Source: Arthonia radiata
Lineage: Eukaryota; Ascomycota; Arthoniomycetes; Arthoniales; Arthoniaceae
Assembly (NCBI GenBank): GCA_002989075.1
Contig: PSQN01000013.1
Location: forward strand, 309,178-373,177
Reading direction: 5' to 3'
Length of the DNA: 64,000 bases
The number at the start of each line of letters is the position of its first letter. The first letter of the stretch is position 1. Under the pieces are notes generated by a model, which ran no database searches, had not been told where the DNA came from, and saw nothing but the letters and a program-made list of their open reading frames with translations. The position numbers and the translations under genes were made by a program. This document shows positions 1 to 12,784 of this stretch, piece after piece.

Positions 1-52
1 AAGGAGCCAGCTCTTGCCCATTACCATTACTCCGGTATCCACCTCCAACCCC

Positions 53-3000
53 TCAGGCAGCTTCCATTGACTCCCTGCCCGCGCTCTCCTCTCTTTCTCG
101 CAGATCAAGCTTCCTCCTCCAGTTCGCCAGGCTCTCGCCCTCATTTGTCGTCATATGTCCACCGGGCATCATCATCGGCGTCGTCACATTCATGCTCTGC
201 TGGCTGGAGCGGTAGTTCTTGTTCGTCGTCTCCCAGTGACTCCGCAGCGTCTCCAGTTCGCTCGCCAGGCTGTCCAGTGCCATCGAGTTCCTATCTCCGA
301 TGTTGGTGTTCTCGCCTGGATTCGAGTAGTTGGACTCTGCGCCCAGGCTGCTCGCCGAGTGCCCGCGGTAATGCCCCTTGACGTGATTGCTCTCCTCGGG
401 GTGCAGCCCATTCATCGACCTCGAGTGGCGATAGTTCTCGACGCTTGATCCGACCGTATCCAATAGCGTCTGCACCTTCCGCTCCGCCTCCATCGCCCTC
501 ATCTCAAGCTTCTCGTTCAACTCCCGCAAACCCGTCAGCTCACCCTTGCTTTGGTTCTGTGTGCTCGCCAGCGTTTGCTGCGCCATCTCCCGCTCCGCAT
601 GCGCCGCCCTTACTTCCGCCATCTGCTGCTCGAGCTGCTGCTGTGATGTCGTCACCCGTACAGCCATGGTATCGAGATCATTTCTCAACTTATTGCGCTC
701 CATCTCCCATTGGGGCGGCGGTGTCGGCGTTGGTGCTGCGCTACTGTCCCGCGAGTTGCTCTTGATCTGGTCCTCGAGCTCCTTGTTCGCTGTCTTATAG
801 CGCTGGAGCTCCGTCTTCATCTTCGACAACATCTTCTCTGTGCCTTTGAGGTACTTGACTGCGGCCTGGTAGTCGGAATCGAGCGCGGCGATCTTCTCTT
901 CCCAGCCGCGATTTGCGTCGTATTCCCGCTTCTCAAAGGATTTGCGCATCTCTTCATGGGCTTGGCTCTGCGCTTCGAGTTGTGACTCGAGATCGCGGAA
1001 GCGCCCCTCGTCGCTAACGATGCCGCGCGTGCGTGGAGATGTGTTGGGGTCGATGCCGCGTTCAGCGAGGACGTCGCGGAGGGCTGAGTGTTGCACTTGA
1101 AGGGCTGTCCCATCCATTCTGATGCCCGAAAGCTGCTTCTGCAACTCTGCTTTCTCAGAATGCAACGCTACAGCCTCGCGAGAATGCTGCTGAAGTTGCT
1201 TGCGCATGGTGAGACCCTCGCGAGATGTTTGCTCTTGGTAAGCTTCCAGACCAGCGATGCGCTCCTCAGCACGTCGCAGCCTTTCTGCAGCATTGTCAGC
1301 GGCATCTTGGTTGCGGCGAGCCATCGCATTGGAGCTGTCAAGCTGAGCTTGCAAGGCCTCGACGCGCTCGTCTTGAATGTCAGTGGTGTCCAGCGAGCGA
1401 TCATGGACCCGCCCAAAGCCAGCCAGTACTGCTTCTCGATGGGTCTTCGCCTCAGCTGCGTGACTCGCAGAGAGATCTTCGGCGTCCTGAAGCCGACGAG
1501 AGGTAATCTCAAGCTCACTCACACGCGACTCGTGTTCACCCTTCAACTGCGCAAGCTTCTCCTCGAGCGAGGACCTTTCTCGGCGCTCATAGTCAAGCTT
1601 CTTCTCCAGCATTGACGCTTTGTCAGTCGATGCTGTAACGGCTTCGCGCAGAGAGCTCAGGATGCCATCATGGTTCCTCGTTTGCTCTGTCACCATCGCT
1701 AACTTGCCAGTAAGCTCATTCTTGTCAACCTGTAGGCTTTTGGTGTTGGCTTGATGGTGTGTGACGTCAGCAGTGGCTTGCCGATGTGCTCGTTCCATCT
1801 CGTGCAGCTCGCCGCGCAAATGTTCTAGCTCGGACGATGATGCTTGCTTGTGTGAGTCCAGCTCCGTGGCACGGCTGTGAGCGGTCTCAGCGGACTCTTC
1901 AGCGACTTGTCGTGCCCTACGTTCGGCCTCGATCTCAGCACCCAGCGAATGTATCCTAGATTGCAGCTCAGCTTGGGAGGATAGGGCGATCGCAAGCCGC
2001 CGAGCAGAATCTTGCTCTCGATCGGCGCTTGGCCCGTTGAGGTCCAATGAGTCGTGCCGGCCTCCTTTGCCAGCTGAACGTGTTTTGTGATAGATTGCCT
2101 CGCTCACAGCAGCATCGCGTTGCCTTTCCACGTGGGCAATTTGCTCGGCAGCACCAGACTGTTGCTTCGCCAAAGCGTCTTGCACCGAGGCCAGCTCTGC
2201 TCGCATTTTGAACAGCGCATCCATGAGTGGCTTTTCATCGTCATCAAAAGCGTCTCGCTCCTCAAATTGTGGAGCGCTTGTCGTGTTGCTGGATCGATAA
2301 CCTGCCTTGCGAGCCATCGACAGCTCAGACGCATACCAGGCGTTCTTTGTTCGCTGAGCTTCCAGTTCCTTCAGCAAGCTCTCGTGCTGATGGCTCAAAG
2401 CAGGTGAGTTGCCAGTACTACCGATGCCACTGTCTACCGGAGGCTGTGCGCCTGCTGCACTGATCGATCGATCGGGATGCTCGTTGGTGGTCCTGAACGA
2501 GGAAGTGTCTTCGCTGAGTGCCGGGAAGTCTCTGGTGGTGCTGTCTAAAGAGCTTTGCTGTCGCTTCGCACGCGGCCCTGAGTCCTGCATTCCGAAAGGT
2601 CCTTGGCTGTACCCTATGTTTGTGGCAGGTTGTGTGATAGGAGCTTGTGGTACGGATGGCTGCGAAGTTTGCGGTGGTGCAGAGTATTGGCTCATTGGAT
2701 CGTTCTGCATCTGCGGCGGTGTCTGAGGGAAGCTGCCGGGAGGACTCTGCGGGCGCGTGCGAGCTGCAGCGGCGACTCCTCGAACGGATGGGATGACACC
2801 GTTAACATGTGTAGTTTCTGCCTGTTGCGAGTGTTGAGGGGAATCGCGGCCATTGGGTCCTGCAAAGGGTGGTCGACCTGCACCATTGGCTCGCATCTGA
2901 GGAATTACTCTTTCGTTTTGAGGCTGCTGTTGAGGGACGCTCGGAGGAGGACCACCAGGAGGGGGCCCGGCTGGAGGGCCTGCAGGCGAGCTTCGTGCAG

Positions 3001-4714
3001 GTCGAGCGGGCGCAAATGGCGACACGACTGGTGGTTGAGTAGTGGCTTCTGGGATCGAATCTTGACGTCCTCGTGTGCCCTGCTGCGGTTCGGTGACGCT
3101 GTCCTCAGATGCATTCCGTGTTGCCCACTTGGGTACGCCGTTCGCATGATTGCCTTGACTAGATGTAGATCTCTCCTGGGACGGGGTGTGACTACGATCC
3201 GTAAGACTCGGCCGTCTCCCACTAGCTTTGACACCGTTGGGTTGTTGCGAGTCTGCAGGATAGCGAATCTTTGACGTGTCGAGGACATACGTGAGGCTCA
3301 ACTCGCCGGGATCACGCGGCGCAGAGCTCGGTTCGCCGCCGACCACGTATACTTTATCACCGGCAGCCGTTAGACCATGTCCGGACCGTGGTGAAGGGGA
3401 CGGCCCCATGTTCTGGAATGTATACCATCTTTTTGTGGGAATCCTGAAGGCGGCCAAATCACCGAGGTCTTTGCCTTCCTCGGTGCGACCACCAAACACG
3501 TACATCACATCACCCACGACCGCTGCAGCGTGGCCTTCCCGCGCTGTTGGAATGAAGCCAATGCATTCTTGGCTGGTCCATGAGTTGGTGTTGAAGTCGT
3601 ACGCCCACACGTCATTATACCAATGCATGCCGTCAGTACCGCCGAAGAGGAATAGCTTGTTGTTCCAGGTAATGACAGAATGATTCGTTCGCGCGGGCGG
3701 TACAGGACCTTGGGATGGACCGCCGTCTGACGTGTTGTGGATGAGGATCTCCCATTTGTTGCTTGATTGTTGTAATGCGTTCAGATCGAACGCGACTAGG
3801 TCGTTGAAGAAATAGCCTTCAACTTGACCTCCAAAAATGTAGATTTTGGAGCCCAGGATGTTCAAAGTGTGCCCATACCGACCGGCCGGCCGCTGACCGG
3901 CAGGCAGAGCGCGTGACCAATGCTTGGTGGCTAATTGGCATACAGTCAGCCTGATACGATCTGGTTCACAATCATGTCAAAATCACTTACAGGTATTCAA
4001 AAGATAGAGAGTATCGTCGAGTACGTCGAGCTCGTCGACTTTGGTATCTCCACCAAATACGATGAACGCATTGCCCACCAGTAGCGCGGCATGCCCGACT
4101 CTTGGACCAGGGCCCTCGGCCATGGTTGGTACGGGACTGCAGGTAATGGCGCCAGAGTTCGGCTCGATGGTCCAGAGATCACCTTTCACCATCGAGCCGT
4201 TGATCAAGCCCCCCATCATATATATCTCGCCCTTGGGAGAGGAGACAGCGTTGATGGCGGCGCCATATCGAGGAAAGGTGTTGTTATTCGGTGCGGTAAA
4301 AGTGAGGGTCCGTTGCGACCAAGGATAGAGCGACATGTCGGGTGGAGGTCTTTGGGGTGGGCTCGTCGCATTTCGCATTTGCTGCCATTACGTCAATGTA
4401 TATCTCCGAAGTAGCTCGCAATACAAGCTGTGAATGTCGATCTTGCTATCGATGGGAAAGATGTTCTTTCATACCTGCGATTGGAGATTCGTCTGATCTG
4501 GGGTTGCGCCGCGTGCGATCATGTTGTTCGAGGTGTTACCCATCGAGCTCCCGGCGCCGGCTCGACTGGGATTCTGCGTATCTCGTAGTGACGAGACACT
4601 ACCTTGAGCGTTGACATTTGATCCATCGGAAGAGTTGATGCTTCGCGCGACAGGAGGTAGACCGGGACCGCCAGGTTGTTGCTTGTTCTTGGACCTCAGT
4701 CCGAAGAAGGACAT
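53..4714 (-). CDS. tea1: Kelch-repeat cell-end marker, Tea1/TeaA-like
   Basis: Polarity factor of the Tea1/TeaA/KelA type. In this family the N-terminal Kelch propeller and C-terminal coiled coils ride microtubule plus ends and mark growth sites at the hyphal tip. Model: complement(53..3930, 3991..4381, 4475..4714), 1502 aa. Donors are GTATG and GTAAGT; the phases match at both introns. A Ser/Gln-rich leader (residues 1-80) precedes Kelch blades at about 95-410, with repeated GxxY(I/V)xGG motifs such as IYIFGG, LFLFGG, MYVFGG and VYVVGG. A Pro/Ser/Gln-rich disordered linker follows. Long coiled coils with dense Glu/Lys/Gln heptads run from about 770 to 1430. The start is the MSFFGLRSK methionine at 4714. 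The stop is TGA at 53-55, so the gene is complete. Kelch plus coiled coil in about 1500 residues is the usual Tea1 plan. The family call is secure; the local role is inferred. Confidence 0.9.
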
Positions 4715-6376
4715 GACGACGCCACGCCGTCAGGTAGACGGTTGGGTCTTTTGGAAACGTGGTCGTGTCAGGAGGGCATGTGTGGGTGCGGAGTGCGGTT
4801 CGGGACCAGACGAAATGATCGAGGTTCCGCACCCAGCCACTTGCCAAGGATCGTGCCTCGAAGGCTGGTAGAGAGCGGCGTCGGCGAGAAGGAGGGCGTT
4901 CGTGTTAAGAATGAAGCGCGCAGCTACAGACAGTGTCAGTGCCTTTGCACGTGAAGCGCCAGCGAGGATGAAGAGGCCGAAGAATGGTGGAAGAGCGGGT
5001 TAAAGTTGGTTGCGAGTCGCCAAAGACCCAACTCTCAAGGGGGTGATCCCAAGGCACGTGCACGGCCCTGTTTCATCTCGTTAGCGCGCACCTCTTTCTT
5101 TTCTGCTTAAGAAGCCACCACCCTTCTCTTCCTGATCCCCCATCAATTTCAGACGCCACCTCAAATGACAGCACATCGTCACGACTCTCACTTTGTCAAT
5201 GCAAAGCATCATTACTGATAATTCCCAAAGTGTAGCGCTCTGGCCATGCATGTGTTTGCGGCACTTCGGACGACGATTGCAACACCTCTCACAAGCACTG
5301 CATGGCAGTCCCGCGGCTGTAGATATCGTGGGCACTGATGTTCTCGTGAATGGATGCAACCTGGAAAACTTGGTGTTGACTACGCAGGCAGCCGGCCTTA
5401 TGGATGACCTGCGTCTGTTGATGCTTTTCACAATCGCATCATTGGGCCAACGGATGCTGAGGACACTATTCAATAAAATAGACATGGGCTATCGAGTACT
5501 GGTATTTCCTCTTATAGCCAATTGAGCCTTCGATCGAAGCTCGGCAGATATCAGCCATGAGATTCAGCTTGCCTCTCCATAAGCGCTGTGTAGATTTCCA
5601 TGAAGCCCTCGGATTGCCTACGGTGTATGTCATGCCACGGACGACACACGGTGCCTCTCAAATGGGCGTACGCAACACTTTTCAGCTCGCAGCGAGAGCG
5701 CACCACCTGGTTGGCAAACAGATTGCTATGAAGCGGTATTATGCATCATCGGTTAACCGCTTGGGCCTCAGAAAATCAACATCAGTATGAGATGACGAGA
5801 CGCCTCAAGGCTACAAATGATGCATGCTATAGCGAGCAGCCTCTTACAAGAATGCTTCGTGCCCACGTTGGTCTGTACATAGAGTCGTCAGGCTTGTTCG
5901 TCCGGCAGTGTATGGCAAAGTGAGATGTAGGGGGTCCATCATGATATCTTGCACCTCGGATTAAAATGAGGTGAGGTGTGCAGCCCCCGAGCGCTTTCAA
6001 CAGCAGCAACATCGGGCTTTGCAATTTGGATTGGTAGAGCTAGAGGCGTTGCTGTATTGAGACGATATACAATTGTGCAATGAAGATGGATTGCAACTGA
6101 CTCGCGCTTCGTCGTTCTCGCATTTCTCATGTTGCGCGACATGGGTAAAGCCCCCGGCCCTGTCATCATGGAGAGCGTACTCATGTTATCTATCGTTCTT
6201 CCAGCTCGTTTCTCTCCAGCCTCCACCCTCTTCGTACTGCAGAGCCACTGGAACGGCAGCACGACTCGCCATCATGATATGCTGAAGACGTAACCACTCC
6301 GCTCTACTCCACTCCTTGCAAGAGGCAGCGACGAGCCGCTCTCTAACAGTCCGATCGAGTCTCGAGCAAAGGTCCC
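4715..6376. other. Intergenic region upstream of tea1-like and esterase genes
   Basis: These 1.66 kb lie between two divergent genes and should hold both promoters. Short ORFs exist on both strands (for example 5193-5525), but none resembles a known protein or shows convincing splice-linked extensions. I see no RNA gene or repeat. Confidence 0.5.
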
Positions 6377-7561
6377 ATGACGCTCAACAATCGCATCTCG
6401 ACGATTCTCGGCCTTGCACTCTGCCTCCCAAGTGTCTTAAGCCCAGTTCTTGCGCAGAGCAATGCGCTAGGTAGCGGCTCCGCACCAACGCGCTACATCT
6501 TTGCTTTGTGAGCACGGCGTGCAACTTCTGACGATTAACAAGCAAACGCTGACGCACGCAATAGTGGTGACAGCTATACAGCCACTGGATTCAACGTCTC
6601 CAAGACTGCTCCCACCCCGGGCAACCCCCTCGGTAACCCTGAGTATCCTGGGTATACAAGCTCAGGTTACGGTAACGCCAATTGGATTGACATCCTAGTT
6701 TATGACAAAGCCCCTGCGAACACACTTTGCTACAACTTCGCATGGCTCGGTGCCACTGTATCTAGGAAGCCGAACGATCCTCCCAACGGGCAATTTTTCA
6801 CGTTCACAGATCAAATAGAGGAGTTTCAAGAGATCAAGAGCACAGTAGGCTGGAGGGCGAACAATACCCTCTTTACGACATGGTTCGGCGTTAATGACAT
6901 CGCGCTGAATACCGCACTGGGGTTCCCCCTTGAGAACGGCGCAAATGCGACCAACCGCTATGAGGGTGTCGCCACACCCTATTTTGAACAGCTCGACATT
7001 CTCTACCAAGCCGGAGCACGAGACTACCTTGTATTGACTGTACCTCCTTTGGACCGCGCTCCAATAGCGGTGAGGGCTGGGGTCGTCACTGCTGGCAACA
7101 TCCTCACGAATGTGAGTGCTTTCAATCAAGTGCTTAAGGACGAAGCGCAGGTATTCTTGAACGCGCATTCTGAAGCCCGCCTCAGCATAGTTGATACGTC
7201 CGTGCCTTTCAACCAAGTTCTCAGCAGTCCCGGCCGATATGGAGTGTCCAACGTCACATGTGAAGCCTCGGATGGTCACACATGTCTGTGGTCAAATGGC
7301 GAACACCCCGCTGTCGCCATTCACCAAGCTCTGAGTGACACCGTATTTGAGCAGCTGAGTGATTTGGGATTCTGGAACGACCAATTCAATGCTGGCCCGG
7401 TCGAGGCCAGTCCCGTCAGCACAGCATCCAGCAGCGGTCTGGGAAAGGGGACCATCTGGCTTGCGATTTTCTTGGCTGGCATTGCAATTGGTAGATCGAT
7501 CAGTGCGCGTGGCCATCCCCAGGGGAACCAGGGACCTCAGGGAGACACGAAATATGGATGA
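6377..7561 (+). CDS. Secreted GDSL/SGNH-hydrolase (CE16-like acetylesterase)
   Basis: Likely extracellular serine esterase that removes acetyl groups from plant polysaccharides or oligosaccharides, as in carbohydrate esterase family 16. Exons 6377..6507 and 6565..7561 give 375 aa; the intron (GTGAGC...AATAG) splits a Phe codon so that the block I motif IFAFGDSYTATGF is restored. A signal peptide ends near ALA-Q (residues 1-27). Block III is FGVND, holding the Asn of the oxyanion hole. The C-terminal His lies in NGEHPAVAIH; where the family usually has Asp three residues before the His, this protein has Asn. Unusually for a secreted enzyme, a hydrophobic segment (TIWLAIFLAGIAIG) lies near the C-terminus, followed by a basic/Gly-rich tail, suggesting membrane tethering. 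Family assignment is firm, substrate is not. Confidence 0.85.
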
Positions 7562-7610
7562 GAATGAGATCAAGCTTCAATGCTTTGATCTTCGTTTGAT
7601 GTCGTGGAAA

Positions 7611-8456
7611 TTACGACGAATCAAGATCAGGATCCTTCTGTCGACTGTTCCAGTTTCGGTCGAACACCTGCAGACTCCTCTGCGGCGTAGGCACGACGTC
7701 CAGAGCCTTGACGCTCACCATTTCGCTGCGACTCAACATCCAAACGGCATTTTCCGCGATCTCATCCGCGATTAATGGCTCGTACCCGGTCATGAAGTCC
7801 TTGTACATTTTATCATCATACTGGACCCGCTGATGATGAAAGTGCGTAGCGACCACGCCGGGACGCAACGCTAGCACTCGAATGTTTGAGTCTTGCAGCT
7901 CGGTCCGCAGAGCGTTGGTGAAGCCTTCTTGAAACGCCTTGCTGGCATGATACACAGCTTCGCCGGGGAACGGTGGAACCTCCAAGCCCGTCGTTGAAGT
8001 TACGTTTAGAATGGTACCGCGCTTGCGCGAGAGCATGCCTCCCTGATTGAGAACAGCGTATGCGGCATGCATCACACCATTGATGTTTGTGGACGTCATC
8101 TGCGTGATGTCGGCCATCATCAATTGAGGAAACATGGCCGGAGCACCAAGAGCGAGACCAGCATTGTTGACAAGGACATCTACCACTTTGCCCTTGTAGA
8201 AAGTTCGCGCTTGCTTGACGGCGTCCTCCACGCTGCTGTAGTCACGGACGTCGACGACAGAAGCCATGATGGAGACGAGCGGCTTCTTCGTCGAGGCGAG
8301 AGATTTCTGAATGTCCTTTGCAACGTTGTTCAATTGATCTTCTGAGCGTGCCATCAAGACTAGGTCGGCTCCGGCATGGGCAACAGCGTTGGCAATTGCT
8401 GCCCCGATGCCCATGCTCGCACCTGTGACGATGATCAACTGGCCTTTGAGCGACAT
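7611..8456 (-). CDS. Short-chain dehydrogenase/reductase
   Basis: NAD(P)-dependent oxidoreductase of the classical SDR superfamily, 281 aa in a single exon. The Rossmann dinucleotide-binding motif TGASMGIG is at residues 11-18, the NNAG motif near 96, and the catalytic Ser and YHASK (Tyr-x-x-x-Lys) about 140-175. Length is typical of classical SDRs. It is convergent with the upstream esterase, with 49 bp between stop codons. Substrate cannot be read from sequence. The closest general type is the fungal 'NADP(+)-dependent dehydrogenase, YdfG/YMR226C-like' group. Confidence 0.88.
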   Translation of the reverse strand: MSLKGQLIIVTGASMGIGAAIANAVAHAGADLVLMARSEDQLNNVAKDIQKSLASTKKPLVSIMASVVDVRDYSSVEDAVKQARTFYKGKVVDVLVNNAGLALGAPAMFPQLMMADITQMTSTNINGVMHAAYAVLNQGGMLSRKRGTILNVTSTTGLEVPPFPGEAVYHASKAFQEGFTNALRTELQDSNIRVLALRPGVVATHFHHQRVQYDDKMYKDFMTGYEPLIADEIAENAVWMLSRSEMVSVKALDVVPTPQRSLQVFDRNWNSRQKDPDLDSS

Positions 8457-9705
8457 CGTGAGGATTGCGAGTTCTGCAGCTCTGATTCGTAACCCAGCCG
8501 CCTGAGGTTTGGCTATGCAATTGCGCTGAAGGAATCAAACCACACTGGAGAATTTGGTGTTGGATGCAAGACACTCCAAAGCAGCAAACAACCAAAGTCC
8601 TATGACGTCATACTTACCAAATTGGGAGCTTCCCAGAGGAAGGGCATTATCACTATTGCAAAAGCTAAAAGAATCAGTGCGACAAGACGTTCGCTCAACC
8701 TGCTTGTGTAAGGGCGCAACAAGGTTCGCAACTTGCAATTCGCTTCGGCTTTGCTGGTTGCAAATGGGTGAGATTCCGCGCATGTGCAGCACAACTGTAC
8801 CACCAAAGCCACACGGCAAATAGGTCGCATTCTCAGCCGTCTATGTTGACGATCTACGCGTCGAATGCTAGCGATCGTAGCGCAACTCCTTTCTGATCGC
8901 AATCAACCGGATGAAATCCGTACGTCTCAATGCTCAGACTCAGACACGACAATGCACCTGTACTATGGGATTGACCAGAAGCCAATGGCCTATTGGGCTG
9001 ACTGAGGAAGACAGCGGTTGCGGCCGAGATTCTAGATCAATCAAGACTACTGACGCCCATCATTGGGAAGTTGCGTAGCGGATTCCGCAATAGCCGGCCA
9101 AACACGTTCAAGAGCACGGTGAGCAGGTTGATTTGATTGTGCCCAACAGACTCGCTCAACGAACCGTTGTGAAGACCTAGAAGCGATACCCAGTGTGGTT
9201 TTCATTGACAAAGATCATATTCTGCGGACAGCAAATTCCAGGCGATTATACAGGCTCGCTTGCTGCTGCATATGGACTTGATATAACATAGCAGGCGCTT
9301 AGGCCGCATCATCCGACGAAGCCAAAGGCCGGATGGCTCGTCTGTGCCGTGTGGTAAGACCTCTTCCCGCCCTCAATGCATGACTAGCCCTATATTGTAG
9401 CCCGTTCAGGCTAGCGGTGCAGGGAATACTATGACAACTTCGGGCCATAGAGCTCAAAATGTCACTTTTCTCGCAACTTCGCAAAACGCTTGGTCAGAAC
9501 CAGGCCAGTAAGCACGGAGATTGTGCAGGCACCATTATGCTTACTCCGCCGCTGGTCCAGAAGGCCCGCCATGGTCAGCATCTTGTAAATACTCCTGATG
9601 CCCGTCTGGACTTCAGACTGTGCTCTACCGCGTGTCGAGCGTTTCCTACCACTGTAGAGCGAGACAGTTACCGGCCACGGTCTCAACGAGCTCAGCGCCT
9701 TCAAG
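8457..9705. other. Intergenic region
   Basis: 1.25 kb between two divergent genes. Only short overlapping ORFs on both strands, none with a recognisable motif. It should contain the promoters of the dehydrogenase and the GPI-protein gene. No repeat or RNA gene seen. Confidence 0.45.
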
Positions 9706-12700
9706 ATGAAGCTTCGAGCGACCTCCGCCGGATGCTTCTGGGTGATGGCTGGGACAGCCGCTGCGCAGATATTTCAAACGGCGCCGCCTCCGAGCTCTCC
9801 GGACATCACGACGCACATAAGATCCACTTCAACACAGTTCATAACTCTCACCATCGATTCTTCAAGCAACGCAGCTAGCACACCCATAAGCTCGCCAGCG
9901 CCGCCTTATGTTCCTCCAAGCTCGACAAACTCCTCGGCCAGTGCTGGTATTACAGCTGCGCCCGTCGGCCCTCCTGCTGCCGGCAACTGCAGTGCTAGTT
10001 GCCAGTTCGACTACTCGAATCCTTCCATTACCAGTGGAGAATGGTCTTCGATACCAATAAGCACTACAATAACTGCATTTACAGAAGTGTTGATCATCAA
10101 TAATCAGACCAACGCAACTCGCACTTCTCTACTCACTAACACCCAAGTCCTCGGAAACTTCACTATTCCTACCGATACCAATGCGGCGGGGACCCGTACA
10201 TATCAAATCACCTCGACGCTTCCAGAGGGTGCGATTACTACCATTGAGCTTGCATATCCAACCGTGACGGTCCAGTACAGCAGCTATTTCCTTTGGAGTG
10301 GAAGGCTGTCCACGTCCGGAGTCTGTGAGACTTATGCTGACGATGTTCCGCACACGCAATACTTCAAATCCCATCCTGCTGTTCAGCCTGTGGTGACAAC
10401 TGATAGTAACGATCCGCGCGGGTGTATGTACTCTCCAACCCGGTTACATCTGATTCTAAAAGCCAACCATACTTACATCAACTTCCAGGGTACCACGAAT
10501 ACCAACCCCAGAAGTGGGGATTCAATTTCTATCACTGGTCCACGGTATTCCCTGATGAATACGCACTGAGCGTGTGCAACACACTCCCGAGTAGTTTTGC
10601 TGGTCCAGCTCAACCTGTCGGAACAGCCGCTTTTGCGACCGCAACTATCACTAGTCACGAGTTGGGCCCTCCTCCACCTACTTCGCCCGTCGCCGCACCC
10701 AATCCACCACAGAATGCACCCCCTGCACCCCAAAATCCTCCTCCTCCGAGCCCACCCCAGCAGACGCCTCCTGCACAACCGAATCCTGGAGCTCCCGTTG
10801 CTGCTCCGCCCAGTGTTCCTGGTGGCGCTTTCGGACATCAGCCTCCACCTGCAAACCCTGCACCTCCTCCGGCCGCGCCAGGAGCTGCCAATCCAGTCGC
10901 AAATCCCCCGCCTGCTGCACCTGCTCCAAACAGTCCATCTGCCGCTGCGCAGCCCCCTCAGCAGAACCCAGCACCTTTACCACCGGCTGCCGCACAGCCA
11001 CCTCAGCAGGGTATTTCACCACCGCCACCGCCCGCCGCACAACCACCTCAGCAGGGTGGACCACCACCCGTCGCGCAGCCGCCTCAACAAGCTGGATCGC
11101 CTCCTGCACCGCCTGCTGCGCAACCGCCTCAACAAGGTGGCTCGCCTGCTCTACCACCCGCCGCACAACCACCGCAGCAAGGCGCCGCACCACCTCTCAA
11201 TCTTGTTCCAGTTTCTCCGCCCACATTCGCTCAACCTCAGCCAGCCGCTCCTGCTCAAGCTGCTCCGCTACCAGCAGCTGTTCCGGTCACTATTGGAAAC
11301 TCAGTGGTGAGCCTGCAACCTGTCTCACAGCCCACTAATGGCGCCTCTGCTTCAGGTCAGCCGAAGTTGAGTCCAGGCCCGGCGCCCGGTGTTGGAGGAG
11401 CTGTACCCGCGCCGGCTGGAATACCTAATGGTCAAGGCTCATCTCCAAATCTCTCAGCAGCAAATCAGGGTGGCGTCGCAGGCGCTCAGGGTGCGCCGGT
11501 TAATGGTCAAGGTGCTTCGCCGGCGAACCAAGGCGGAGTCGTTGGCAGCCAAGGTGCCCCGGCAGCAAACCAGGGTGGCGTCGCGGGCGTTCAAAGTGCA
11601 GCAGGTAATGGTGCAGCTGCTCTAGCGGCCAATCAAGGGGGTGTGCCTGGCAGCAATCCAGCAGGCCCGAACAACTTTCAAAGCGCACCTGGCAACAACG
11701 GCCTTCAACCAGCCATCGGCGGGGCTGTTGCAGCGCCAGCGGCGTTTGTTCTGGGCTCGCAGACCGTGACTGCGGGAGGTCCTCCTGTGACTTTCAATGG
11801 CAACGTCGTATCGATACCATCTGGCGCAAGCAACATCGTAATCGGTGGAACTACGCAAGCTCTACCTGCAGGGTTTGCCAGCGCCAACGGGAACTCCCCC
11901 GTCAACGCCAACACCGCAGCCGTGACTGTTGTAGGCGGCTCCACGAACGCCGCAGGGTCTGTGGTGGGTGGCCAGACCATTACGCTTCCTCCTTCGAATG
12001 GCATAGCGCCCAACGCCGCGGCTCCGTTGGTGCTAGGCGGATCGGTAAATTCTGCTGGGTCCGTCGTAGGTGGAGCTACTTTGTTGCCAGGTGCCGCGGC
12101 AGCGGTCGTGAGTGGAAGCACTGTTCCTGTAAACTACATGACGCAAGCGGGTTCAACCAACGGCGTGACATACGCTGTATTCGCGGGCAGCACCGTTGCT
12201 CTTCCGTCATCAGGCTCCACAGGCGGTGCAGCCGCAGCAGCGTCGTACACTGTCGTTGGAGGTACGACGTCGCCCATCCTCAGTGGTTCAGTTACTGTCG
12301 GATCGACGGTCATGGGAGGCACCACGGTTGCTCTGTCGTCGCAAGGCGTCACTGGTATTGGCGCTGGAGCTTCTTATACTGTGGTCGGAGGCACCACGTC
12401 CCCCATTCTCAGTGGTACAGTGACTGTGGGTTCAACAGTCATCGGAGGCACCACAGTCGCGCTGTCGTCCCAAGGCGCCACTGGTACCAACGCCGGAGCT
12501 TCTTACACGGTGGTCGGAGGCATCACGTCGCCCATTCTCAGCGGGACGGTGACAATCGGATCTACAGTCATCGGTGGCATAACACTGCCGGTAAGCGCCA
12601 CGCCTACGCCAGGCTCGCGGACGACTTCAGGCAGCGGCTCTCCCGCCAACGCCAACCGTACGCAAGCAGCTGCTGGGGGAACGAGTAGTCTGCGCATCAG

Positions 12701-12752
12701 TGGAATTCTCGTGACGGCGCTCGCGGCGATGGCTGCGTTTGCGATTCTGTGA
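9706..12752 (+). CDS. Secreted Pro/Gln-rich, repeat-containing GPI-anchored wall protein
   Basis: Exons 9706..10423 and 10489..12752 give 993 aa. The donor is GTATGT at 10424 and the acceptor TTCCAG; this pair keeps phase (a Trp codon spans the junction), whereas the GT two bases upstream does not. A signal peptide (MKLRATSAGCFWVMAGTAAAQ) is followed by a Ser/Thr-rich stretch and an ordered, Cys-containing region at about 85-275 (NCSASCQFDYS; several N-glycosylation sequons). A Pro-rich stalk has AAQPPQQG repeats (about 300-550), then Gly/Asn/Gln-rich spacers and a Val/Gly/Thr-rich C-terminal repeat block. The last 20 residues are hydrophobic (LVTALAAMAAFAIL) with small residues before them, as in a GPI signal. 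The design suits a mucin-like adhesin or structural wall protein, but no catalytic domain or named family is recognised. Confidence 0.8.
10940..11200 (+). repeat. AAQPPQQG coding repeats
   Basis: Degenerate tandem units encoding variants of A-A-Q-P-P-Q-Q-G/A separated by short Pro-rich spacers, about eight copies. They form the stalk of the wall protein. Synonymous differences between copies argue for protein-level selection on the motif or for old duplications. Confidence 0.8.
12243..12590 (+). repeat. 129-bp in-frame tandem repeat, about 2.7 copies
   Basis: Copies begin at 12243, 12372 and 12501, exactly 129 bp apart. Each encodes about 43 residues starting SYTVVGGTTSPILSG. The third copy diverges after about 12586. 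The spacing is a multiple of three, so unit gain or loss keeps the wall-protein frame. Confidence 0.9.
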
Positions 12753-12784
12753 TCAGGGAATTCAAGCCTCAGGTATGAGTCTGT

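Noticed and set aside
10422-10488. Separate second gene starting at ATG 10426/10422
   Set aside because: The two long ORFs join in phase through a GTATGT...TTCCAG intron, giving one secreted protein with signal peptide and GPI tail.
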